DNA of 11,638 nt from an uncultured Litoreibacter sp. (GTDB lineage: Bacteria > Pseudomonadota > Alphaproteobacteria > Rhodobacterales > Rhodobacteraceae), in the NCBI GenBank assembly GCA_937928335.1, contig CALFWN010000199.1, forward strand, positions 1 through 11,638, in the 5' to 3' direction. Below the pieces are notes generated by a model that saw only the letters and a list, made by a program, of their open reading frames with translations, was not told the origin of the DNA and did no database searches. A program made the translations under genes and the position numbers. Shown here piece by piece: positions 1-8,043 of the stretch (position 1 is the first letter of the stretch; every line of letters starts with the position of its first letter).

Positions 1-2
1 AA

Positions 3-1672
<1,670 letters not shown>

Positions 1673-1675
1673 GGC

Positions 1676-2359
1676 GTGACGGGTTTCGTGATCCCCGCCC
1701 CCGCCCAGGCGCAGCTGCCGGTTGCGGGGGGCGGGGCGTTTCCCGTGCGGCGGGTCTATTGCATTGGGCGCAACTACGCCGCCCATGCGGTCGAGATGGG
1801 GCATGACCCGGACCGCGAACCGCCGTTTTTCTTTCAGAAGAACCCCGACAACCTTGATCCGAGCGGGCGGTTTCCGTACCCGGCGCGCACCAGCGACGTC
1901 CATCATGAGGCAGAGCTGTTGGTGGCGCTCAGATCAGGCGGTACCGATATTGCCATTGAGGATGCGCTTGATCACGTTTGGGGCTATGCGCCCTGCCTCG
2001 ATATGACGCGGCGCGACCTGCAGGGCATCGCCAAGAAGATGGGCCGCCCGTGGGAGATCGGCAAAGCCTTCGAGCGCTCCGCCCCTGTTGGACCGCTGCA
2101 CCCGGCCTCAGAGGTCGGGCATCCAAGCGAGGGCGAGATCACCCTGAGTGTGAACGACGAGCTGCGGCAAAGCGGTGATCTGAACCAGATGATCTGGAAG
2201 GTCCCCGAAATGATCGCCTATCTGTCTGAGTATTTCGAGCTGGCCGCTGGCGATGTGATTTTGTCGGGCACGCCCGCCGGGGTCGGCCCGGTGCGGCGCG
2301 GTGACGTCATGAAGCTGTCCATTGCCGGGCTGGAGCCTTTGCAGATCGAGGTGATCTAG
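1676..2359 (+). CDS. Fumarylacetoacetate hydrolase family protein (FAHD1/acylpyruvase-like)
   Basis: A 227-residue FAH-fold enzyme, the usual size for the short FAHD1/YcgM-type branch, which cleaves or decarboxylates acylpyruvates such as fumarylpyruvate or oxaloacetate using Mg2+ or Mn2+. Visible features in order: the G-R-N-Y-A-x-H-x-x-E-M segment (His37 and Glu40 match the catalytic dyad of FAHD1), H-H-E-A-E (Glu78 and Glu80) and L-D-M-T-x-R-D (Asp109) as metal ligands, W-E-I-G-K (Lys130), and the C-terminal G-T-P-A-G-V-G-P loop. The GTG start at 1676 lies 3 bases after the IDH stop and follows an AAGG-like sequence; the next in-frame ATG (Met41) would remove the GRNY motif. The spacing suggests co-transcription with icd. 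The exact substrate cannot be read from the sequence; isomerase or decarboxylase activity is also known in this family. Confidence 0.88.
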   Translation: MTGFVIPAPAQAQLPVAGGGAFPVRRVYCIGRNYAAHAVEMGHDPDREPPFFFQKNPDNLDPSGRFPYPARTSDVHHEAELLVALRSGGTDIAIEDALDHVWGYAPCLDMTRRDLQGIAKKMGRPWEIGKAFERSAPVGPLHPASEVGHPSEGEITLSVNDELRQSGDLNQMIWKVPEMIAYLSEYFELAAGDVILSGTPAGVGPVRRGDVMKLSIAGLEPLQIEVI

Positions 2360-2557
2360 ACCCTGCCTTTCGGTATGGGCTTAATATCAGGCGCTGAACC
2401 CCGCGCGGGATCTCTGACAAAATCCGCCCAGAAACTCTATGTTTCCGTCCTAGAAACACCAAACACCTGCCCAGATTTGGACAGAATTATTTGAGATGCT
2501 CTCGTCAGAAGCATGTGGAAATACTGCGTGCTGCGTGACGAAGGGTGAGACTTTGCT
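2360..2557. other. Intergenic region before the kinase operon
   Basis: These 198 bases separate the metabolic genes from the signalling genes. I see no convincing rho-independent terminator: the CCCGCGCGGG palindrome near 2399 has no loop and no U-tract. I also see no clear -35/-10 pair. The stretch carries the inverted repeat listed separately and must hold the promoter of the kinase gene if that set is transcribed on its own. No small ORF with a good ribosome binding site stands out. Confidence 0.5.
2440..2458. promoter_or_regulatory. Candidate operator: TGTTTC-N7-GAAACA
   Basis: A perfect 6-base inverted repeat with a 7-base spacer lies about 100 bases before the kinase start. A further GAAAC at 2431-2435 can pair with the same GTTTC, so the central arm has two possible partners. 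The 19-base dyad has the size of a dimeric repressor site, but I cannot name the regulator and a match this short can arise by chance. Confidence 0.27.
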
Positions 2558-4753
2558 ATGGGCAACGCACATGTTCAAATGGATGCGTCCGAAAGCTATC
2601 TTGATGAACTGAAACCGGGCACCAAGCTGTTGCACGGCCAGTATACCATTAACTGCTTCCTGAACTCCGGCGGGTTCGGGATCACCTATCTTGCGACCAA
2701 CAGCCTTGATCGCAAAGTGGTTATCAAGGAATGTTTCCCATCTGCCTTCTGTCATCGCAGCCGCGCCATTGTTCAGGCGCGCTCCGACGCGCATGTTGAC
2801 GAATTGCAGGCTGTTGTGGCGCTGTTTATTCAGGAGGCCCGCAGCCTCGCGAAGCTGGACCACCCCAATATCGTGGGCGTGCATGAGGTTTTTGAAGAGA
2901 ATCAGACCGCCTATATGGTGCTGGACTTCATCGAAGGGCGTGACCTGCTGGACACGCTCGATGATCCCGATCACGGCCTGACCGGCGTGCAGATACAAGG
3001 CATCCTGCGTGATGTGCTTGGCGCCGTGCAATATATCCACGACCGCGGCATCCTTCACCGCGACATCTCGCCTGATAACATCCTGCTGGATGGCGACATG
3101 CGCCCGGTCTTGATCGACTTTGGTGCCGCGCGCGAAGAGGCCAGCAAGAAAACCCGCGTTTTGTCGGCGCTGCGTGTCGTCAAGGACGGGTATTCCCCGC
3201 AGGAATTCTACATCCAGGGCAGCCCGCAAACGCCGTCAAGCGACCTTTATGCGCTGGCTGCCAGCTTTTACCACCTGATTGAGGGGGATCTTCCGCCCAA
3301 CAGTCAGGCGCGTCTGGCCGCACTTGCCGCAGGCGACAAGGACACATATGAGCCATTGATCGACCGGGTCAAAGGCTATGACCGAAAGTTTCTTCGGTCA
3401 ATCGACAAGGCATTGTCCATCCTTCCCAAGGACCGTTTGCAATCCGCTGACGAATGGATCGAAATGCTGGATAAATCGCGAAGCCTGTCGCGTGTACCCA
3501 CACAAACGGCCCCCCTCTCATCGGCTGCTGCCGCCACGCTGAATGCGCAGCGCAGGCCGGGGCTTGTGCCGGTATTTGGCTCCGTTGCGGCGGTCGCCCT
3601 TCTTGCAACCGGCGGCTTGTATCTGACGGGCTACTTGCCGCCAGACACGGGTGCCGAGCAAACCGCGCAGGCGCCTGTGGAAATCTTTGGGCCTGCCCCT
3701 GCGGTCCTGTCGGATGCGCCCGAAACCCTCAAATCCCACTCGGTAGAGATCACGCCCGCATTCGCATGGGCCGAGATGCAACCCGTTGAGACAGCCACAA
3801 GATTTGCGGCTGCCGAGCAGATCAGAAACGCAGAAGCCGCGTCGCAAATCGTCGTCGCGCAGGCTGAGGCAGATGCCGAAGCGCGCCGCGTCGCCGAGGT
3901 CGCAGAAACAACATTAGCGGCAGAGCTTGCTGCCGCAGAAGCCCAGGCCGCCGCAGAGGCGCAGCGCCAGGCGGAACTGGCGAAAGCCGAGGCTGCCGCG
4001 GAAGCACAACGTCAGGCCGAACTGGCCGAAGCCGAAGCCGCCGCAGAAGCACAACGTCAGGCGGAATTGGCGAGAGCCGAGGCTGCCGCGGAATCACAAC
4101 GTCAGGCGGAACTGGCCGAAGCCGAGGCTGCCAAAGAAGCAGCGGCGGAGGCAGAACGCCTTGCTGCCGCTGAAGCAGCCGAAACCGCCACACCACAGCA
4201 ACCCGTGATCGTGTCACACTGGAGCGTCGATAAGCCCTTCATCACCGGGCCGGACGACACCCGCATTGCCGATGTGACAGGCGACGCGCCGGATTGGCTT
4301 CGGGTGGGCACAGAAATTGCTGCCGTGAATGGCACCCCGGTCACCAACATGACGGAGTTTGACGAGGCGCTGCACGCCAGCGCCACGCCCGGCGACGAGG
4401 TTTCTCAACCTATGACGCTGACACTTCGCCGTGACGGTGCCGAAACGACTGTGGATTGGGAGCCTGCCATTGTGCAGGAAACTCAATTGGCCAATGGCAC
4501 AACATTCCTGACCCGCTTTGACGGCGAGGTCTGGACCACGCGTGTAACCTCTGTCGCTGAGGGCGAAACCGAGCTGCAAGTGGGTGATGAAGTCATCGCC
4601 TATATGAGCACCTCAGAGCCAATCATCGAACGCACAACACTCTCCAGCATCTTCACGCGAGAGCTGGAAAACGGCACCGACGAGTTCAGCTTCGCGGTGT
4701 CGCGCGGCGGCTCCATGTGGGTCGCATCTTTCACCTATAACGGCAATGTTTGA
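2558..4753 (+). CDS. Transmembrane Ser/Thr protein kinase with alanine-rich stalk and C-terminal PDZ-like domains
   Basis: A 731-residue Hanks-type kinase. The kinase domain (about 28-305) has a glycine loop N-S-G-G-F-G, VIK lysine Lys57, helix C Glu93, catalytic H-R-D (Asp169) followed by I-S-P-D-N, and metal-binding D-F-G (Asp187), so it should be active. Thr199 sits in the activation segment. A single hydrophobic segment (about 336-358, flanked by Arg/Pro) should cross the inner membrane. Next comes an alanine/glutamate/glutamine-rich helix (about 415-545) containing four 15-residue repeats, like the stalk of TolA. The last ~180 residues hold two stretches with PDZ-like patterns (W-L-R-V-G-T-E-I-A-A-V-N-G and L-Q-V-G-D-E-V-I-A). 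The expected topology is kinase in the cytoplasm, stalk and PDZ in the periplasm. It is the first gene of a packed set; the FHA gene starts 35 bases after its stop. Start ATG at 2558 precedes the whole domain. The substrate is unknown; the neighbouring FHA protein and GTPases are the natural candidates. Confidence 0.93.
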   Translation: MGNAHVQMDASESYLDELKPGTKLLHGQYTINCFLNSGGFGITYLATNSLDRKVVIKECFPSAFCHRSRAIVQARSDAHVDELQAVVALFIQEARSLAKLDHPNIVGVHEVFEENQTAYMVLDFIEGRDLLDTLDDPDHGLTGVQIQGILRDVLGAVQYIHDRGILHRDISPDNILLDGDMRPVLIDFGAAREEASKKTRVLSALRVVKDGYSPQEFYIQGSPQTPSSDLYALAASFYHLIEGDLPPNSQARLAALAAGDKDTYEPLIDRVKGYDRKFLRSIDKALSILPKDRLQSADEWIEMLDKSRSLSRVPTQTAPLSSAAAATLNAQRRPGLVPVFGSVAAVALLATGGLYLTGYLPPDTGAEQTAQAPVEIFGPAPAVLSDAPETLKSHSVEITPAFAWAEMQPVETATRFAAAEQIRNAEAASQIVVAQAEADAEARRVAEVAETTLAAELAAAEAQAAAEAQRQAELAKAEAAAEAQRQAELAEAEAAAEAQRQAELARAEAAAESQRQAELAEAEAAKEAAAEAERLAAAEAAETATPQQPVIVSHWSVDKPFITGPDDTRIADVTGDAPDWLRVGTEIAAVNGTPVTNMTEFDEALHASATPGDEVSQPMTLTLRRDGAETTVDWEPAIVQETQLANGTTFLTRFDGEVWTTRVTSVAEGETELQVGDEVIAYMSTSEPIIERTTLSSIFTRELENGTDEFSFAVSRGGSMWVASFTYNGNV
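3947..4126 (+). repeat. Four tandem 45-base repeats encoding the kinase stalk
   Basis: Copies begin at 3947, 3992, 4037 and 4082. Each encodes the 15-residue unit A-A-A-E-[AS]-Q-R-Q-A-E-L-A-[KER]-A-E, residues 464-523 of the kinase; a decayed fifth unit follows. The units are nearly identical in protein and close in DNA, with synonymous changes, so the array is likely to vary in copy number between strains. The composition predicts a long, uninterrupted helix. Confidence 0.9.
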
Positions 4754-4788
4754 CGCCAAAACACGCCCAGAAACGCAGAGGCAGGACA

Positions 4789-5676
4789 ATGAAATATATC
4801 CGTGATCTTCTTTCCCGTAAATCCAGTCGGCCCGCAAAGGCAGACCCTGTCGAGCCCGTCTCAGTCGAGCCCGTACCGGTCGAGACAACCCCGGTCGAGG
4901 CGGTGCCTGTAGACGTCGCCCCCCAGGAGGAGCTGCCGCAAGACACCAAGCCGAACATGTTGAGCGCCGAGGAACTGCGCGCTCAGGAGGCCGAGAAACA
5001 GCGCAAATTTGCGGAGGTCGAGGCCGCTGCGCGTGCGCAAGCCGAGGAGGAGGAGGCCAAGGCCGCCGCCGAAATCCTCGAAAAGATCAACGCCAGCGTG
5101 GGCGAAGACGCCGCCGCCCCGGTGAATATCTGGGATATCGAAGACGAGGAGGCTGAGGTGGCCGAGGCGCCAGAGCCTGCGCCGACACCACGCCGCCGCC
5201 GCAACCAGACCCGCGTGCTGGGCTTTGACAGCTCTGAGGGCGATGTCGTCTCGATGTTTGACAAGGCCGAGAAAACAAGCGGCGCTGCCCGCCCCAAATT
5301 CCCGGTGGGCTGGATACTCGTTGTCGAGGGTCCGGGGCGCGGCGAATGTTTCTCGCTTGAGGCGGGGATGTCGCAGATCGGGCGCGGTGACGACCAGGCG
5401 GTCAAGCTCGATTTCGGCGACAATTCCATTTCGCGCGTGAACCATGCCGCTGTGGTCTATGATCCTGAAACCCACAGCTTTATGCTGGGTCATGGCGGCA
5501 AGAAGAACATCGTCCGTCTGAACGGCACGCCGGTCATCTCGAATGAGACGCTGAACAGCGGCGACCGGATCAAGCTGGGTGAGACGACACTCCACTTCGT
5601 TGCCTTGTGCACACAGGAGTTCAACTGGAACGACGATTCCAACCCTGAGGAGAGCGAAGATGTGGCGATCGCCTGA
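4789..5676 (+). CDS. FHA-domain protein
   Basis: A 295-residue protein with a C-terminal forkhead-associated domain (about 172-265), which binds phosphothreonine. Key FHA residues are present: I-G-R-G (Arg199), S-R-x-N-H (Ser215, Asn218, His219) and L-N-G (Asn245). The N-terminal half is probably disordered: a basic start M-K-Y-I-R-D-L-L-S-R-K, a V-E-P-V-x type repeat (21-45), a charged helical stretch (about 58-105), an acidic patch, then four arginines and N-Q-T-R-V-L-G-F-D around Thr141. That threonine sits where GarA-type FHA proteins carry their kinase-phosphorylated tail, so it may be a substrate site that binds its own FHA domain; this is inference. ATG 4789 is chosen because G-A-G-G-C-A-G-G-A lies just upstream; a TTG at 4750 overlapping the kinase stop is less likely. 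The gene overlaps the phosphatase gene by 17 bases. I see no transmembrane segment. Confidence 0.9.
   Translation: MKYIRDLLSRKSSRPAKADPVEPVSVEPVPVETTPVEAVPVDVAPQEELPQDTKPNMLSAEELRAQEAEKQRKFAEVEAAARAQAEEEEAKAAAEILEKINASVGEDAAAPVNIWDIEDEEAEVAEAPEPAPTPRRRRNQTRVLGFDSSEGDVVSMFDKAEKTSGAARPKFPVGWILVVEGPGRGECFSLEAGMSQIGRGDDQAVKLDFGDNSISRVNHAAVVYDPETHSFMLGHGGKKNIVRLNGTPVISNETLNSGDRIKLGETTLHFVALCTQEFNWNDDSNPEESEDVAIA
4849..4923 (+). repeat. Pentapeptide-period V-E-P-V-P repeat in the FHA protein
   Basis: Five degenerate 15-base units (residues 21-45) read VEPVS, VEPVP, VETTP, VEAVP, VDVAP. The proline/valine/acid pattern suggests an extended linker between the basic N-terminus and the helical part. 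It also contains threonines (in VETTP) that could be phosphorylated. Confidence 0.7.
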
Positions 5677-6628
5677 ACCAAGATTTGACGTAGCCTCGGC
5701 GATTTGTCAGGGCGGGCGCGACTATCAAGAAGACGCCATTGTCACCGATTTCCCGTTCGGGACGGATACTGGCGTGGTTGTGCTGGCCGATGGCATGGGT
5801 GGCCATGCCGCAGGCGATGTCGCCTCCAAGATTGTGGTGACTGAGGTTTTCTCGGTCCTGAAGTTTCAAAGTGCCAACTTTGTGCAGCAGGAGAAGAAAA
5901 TCCCGAACCTGATGGCAAACGCCGCCTCGCAGGCCAATCTTGCGGTCAGCGAGCATGTCTCTGAAAACCCGGCCGTTCGCGGCATGGGGGCCACTCTGGT
6001 TTCGCTGGTTCTGGTCGAGAACCGGATGTTCTGGATGTCCATCGGCGACAGCCCGCTCTACCATTTCCGCGCTGGCAAGATGACGCAGCTCAATGAAGAC
6101 CATTCAATGGCGCCGCAGATCGACTTTATGGCCAAGCAAGGCCTGCTGGACGAGGAAGCCGCCAAGAACCACCCTGACCGCAACGCCCTGACCTCGGTCA
6201 TTCTGGGCGGGCGCGTGGCCAAATCGGACTGCCCCGGCACGCCGTTTGAGGTGCAGGTTGGCGATATTGTCGTGGTGTCCAGCGACGGGCTGCAATATCT
6301 TGAAGAGACCAAAATCCAGCAGATCCTGCATCGCTATCGCCGCCGCAAGAGCGCCGAGATTGCCGGTCATCTGCTTGCCGCGATCGAGGCATTGGCAGAC
6401 CCGGATCAGGACAATGTGTCCCTTGCGGTGATCAAGCTGAACCACAACAAGCCAATGGAACGCGCCATCGCACCCAAGCCGGTCGATGCCGCGGATCATA
6501 GCGCCGTCAACTCGACCCGCGTGGTCAATCTTGACGATGTGAAGAAGGATCAGAGCGATCTTGTCTCCGCCGACACGTCTCAATCAGACGGATCGCCCTC
6601 CAAAGTGGCGGTTGGCTCGTCAAGATGA
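5660..6628 (+). CDS. PP2C-family protein Ser/Thr phosphatase
   Basis: A 322-residue PPM/PP2C phosphatase, the expected reverse partner of the kinase. Motifs in order: R-D-Y-Q-E-D (Asp25), L-A-D-G-M-G-G-H (Asp44, Gly45), M-G-A-T-L-V, I-G-D-S-P-L-Y, V-S-S-D-G-L (Asp209) and D-P-D-Q-D-N-V-S (Asp251, Asn252). The metal-binding aspartates are therefore all present and the enzyme should be active. About 60 residues follow the catalytic core and contain N-S-T-R-V-V-N-L-D-D around Thr286, similar to a segment of the FHA protein, so the tail may itself be phosphorylated. ATG 5660 is chosen because GAGGAGAG lies 5 bases upstream and the catalytic domain begins right after it; longer readings of the frame run back into the FHA coding region. 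Its 17-base overlap with the FHA gene implies coupled translation. No membrane segment is seen. Confidence 0.92.
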   Translation: MWRSPEPRFDVASAICQGGRDYQEDAIVTDFPFGTDTGVVVLADGMGGHAAGDVASKIVVTEVFSVLKFQSANFVQQEKKIPNLMANAASQANLAVSEHVSENPAVRGMGATLVSLVLVENRMFWMSIGDSPLYHFRAGKMTQLNEDHSMAPQIDFMAKQGLLDEEAAKNHPDRNALTSVILGGRVAKSDCPGTPFEVQVGDIVVVSSDGLQYLEETKIQQILHRYRRRKSAEIAGHLLAAIEALADPDQDNVSLAVIKLNHNKPMERAIAPKPVDAADHSAVNSTRVVNLDDVKKDQSDLVSADTSQSDGSPSKVAVGSSR

Positions 6629-7875
6629 TGGACCAACCCGGCAGCCAGGACGGCGTCAGTGAGCTGCGCAGCGCCATCGCACATGCGGGCCTGAGCGAGC
6701 CGCTGAAGAAACGCGCGCAGGCGATACTGGAGCAGATTGAACGCCCTGTTCGGCTGGCATTGTTTGGCCTGCCGGGGAGCGGAAAATCCCAGATCCTCAA
6801 TTTTCTGGCCGGTGCCGATGTGCTCCCGGCTGATCTGCCTCTTCCAACCTTACAGCTGAGCTATGGCGATGACGCCCTGGCAGACTGCACACTTCCCGAT
6901 GGCACGGTTCAATCCTTGCCGATGGACGACATGCAGGCCATTTCAGCACTTAAACCCGCTTTCATAGATGCCAGGATGCCGCTTCCGGCGTTGAAGAAAA
7001 TCTCGATCCTTGAGGTCCGCGCCGGTGGGTCACCTACTGAGCAGAAGCGCGCGATGGGCTGGGCCTCCAAACGCAGCGATGTCGCGCTTTGGTGCACGAG
7101 AGGGTCGTTCGGGCGGGATGAACAATCACTCTGGGCGCAGATGCCGGTGAACCTGCAGGACCACGCCTTTTTGATCATGACACATGCCGACATGCCCTCG
7201 GTGGAGGAGGCCTACCCGAACCGGGCCGAGCAGGCCATGCGCACCTTGCAGGACCATTTCCGAAAGGTTCTGCCCATCGGCACCCAAAAAGCGATTGCCG
7301 CCCGCAACGCGGACGGCTCAGTGGACAAGGACGCCTTGCGCAGCTCTGGTGGCATGACGCTGATCTCGTCAATCCTGCGCACCGTCGAGACCGGGAAACA
7401 GGGCGCCCGCGACCAGGCAGATGTCTTTTTGCGCCAGATCGACTTCACGCCGCAAGACATTGCACCCCCGAGCGCCCCGCCAGCGCCTGAACCACCGAAG
7501 GGTGAGGCCGTTGATGAAACTATTGAGCAGGCACCATCGACCGGGCTTGGCGCGGCCTCCCGTGAGGCGTGCGAGCAGGCCGTGGCCCAGCTGACCGCCG
7601 AAGGGACGATGATGGCAGACGCCTTGGACAGCGCCGGCCTGGACGATGCAGAGGTTGTCGATATCTGCGTGGACACCGTGATCTGGCTGGCCGATTTTCT
7701 GGCAGAGAGCGGCGAGCCCGGAGATCAGGCCATGTCAAAACTTCGCGCGACAGCCGTGGATGCCGCCGATCTGGTACAATTGATCCAGCTTGAAACCAGC
7801 GAAACTGTTGCCAGCGACAGCGTCAGTATCATGGTTCAGGTGAAGCAGGAAATGCAGCAAACACTGGCAGCCTAG
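6625..7875 (+). CDS. P-loop GTPase-like protein with degenerate G3 and G4 motifs
   Basis: A 416-residue protein whose ATG overlaps the phosphatase stop (ATGATGG; a second ATG at 6628 is an alternative). It has an intact Walker A, G-L-P-G-S-G-K-S (48-55, Lys54). The place of DxxG holds I-L-E-V-R-A-G-G with no aspartate, and the place of N/TKxD holds M-T-H-A-D (Asp189). It aligns with the GTPase encoded at 10215: V-A-L-W-C-T-R (here) against A-V-L-W-C-T-H, followed by a similar E-x-x-x-W-x-x-x-P spacing and the G4 strand. So the two are paralogs, and this one probably binds nucleotide but hydrolyses it poorly or not at all. A Pro-rich linker (about 275-300) leads to a helical C-terminal domain of ~110 residues that I cannot assign. 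No transmembrane segment is visible. Role inferred: regulatory or scaffolding partner of the neighbouring GTPases. Confidence 0.75.
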   Translation: MMDQPGSQDGVSELRSAIAHAGLSEPLKKRAQAILEQIERPVRLALFGLPGSGKSQILNFLAGADVLPADLPLPTLQLSYGDDALADCTLPDGTVQSLPMDDMQAISALKPAFIDARMPLPALKKISILEVRAGGSPTEQKRAMGWASKRSDVALWCTRGSFGRDEQSLWAQMPVNLQDHAFLIMTHADMPSVEEAYPNRAEQAMRTLQDHFRKVLPIGTQKAIAARNADGSVDKDALRSSGGMTLISSILRTVETGKQGARDQADVFLRQIDFTPQDIAPPSAPPAPEPPKGEAVDETIEQAPSTGLGAASREACEQAVAQLTAEGTMMADALDSAGLDDAEVVDICVDTVIWLADFLAESGEPGDQAMSKLRATAVDAADLVQLIQLETSETVASDSVSIMVQVKQEMQQTLAA

Positions 7876-8043
7876 CGCCTGAATGCGCCTTGGTTTCCAA
7901 TAAATATCAAATTGTCGCCGCAATATTGTCGCGTTGGAGGAGCCATTATCCTCTGGACCTGAACAATCTCGGCTTTTGCCCTGCAATTTGCCGATATGTA
8001 CGAAACGAAACCTAGAAAGACCTTGTTTGAGGGTGGTAATTTT
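7876..8043. promoter_or_regulatory. Intergenic gap, possible internal promoter of the dynamin-GTPase unit
   Basis: This 168-base gap is the only sizeable one in the signalling/GTPase set and is locally AT-richer. It holds two direct copies of ATTGTCGC (7911 and 7925, 14 bases apart, so not a whole helical turn and a half), the palindrome CAATATTG (7921-7928) and a short GAGGA/TCCTC hairpin around 7937-7953 without a U-tract. I cannot fit a good -35/-10 pair. The GAGGGTGG at 8029-8036 is the likely ribosome binding site of the next gene. Confidence 0.35.

Noticed and set aside
2399..2412. CCCGCGCGGG as a terminator after the FAH gene
   Set aside because: The palindrome has no loop and is not followed by a run of T.
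2477..2505. TTGGAC as a -35 box before the kinase
   Set aside because: At 17-base spacing the -10 position reads TCTCGT, which does not resemble a sigma-70 box.
4861..5595. Minus-strand open frame of 244 residues opposite the FHA gene
   Set aside because: The plus strand has a clear FHA domain; the antisense product is leucine/arginine-rich without motifs.
2558..6628. Kinase/FHA/PP2C as a type VI secretion regulatory module
   Set aside because: No Tss structural gene (VipA/B, ClpV, Hcp, VgrG, IcmF) is visible in the window and the neighbours are GTPases; genes outside the window could still change this.
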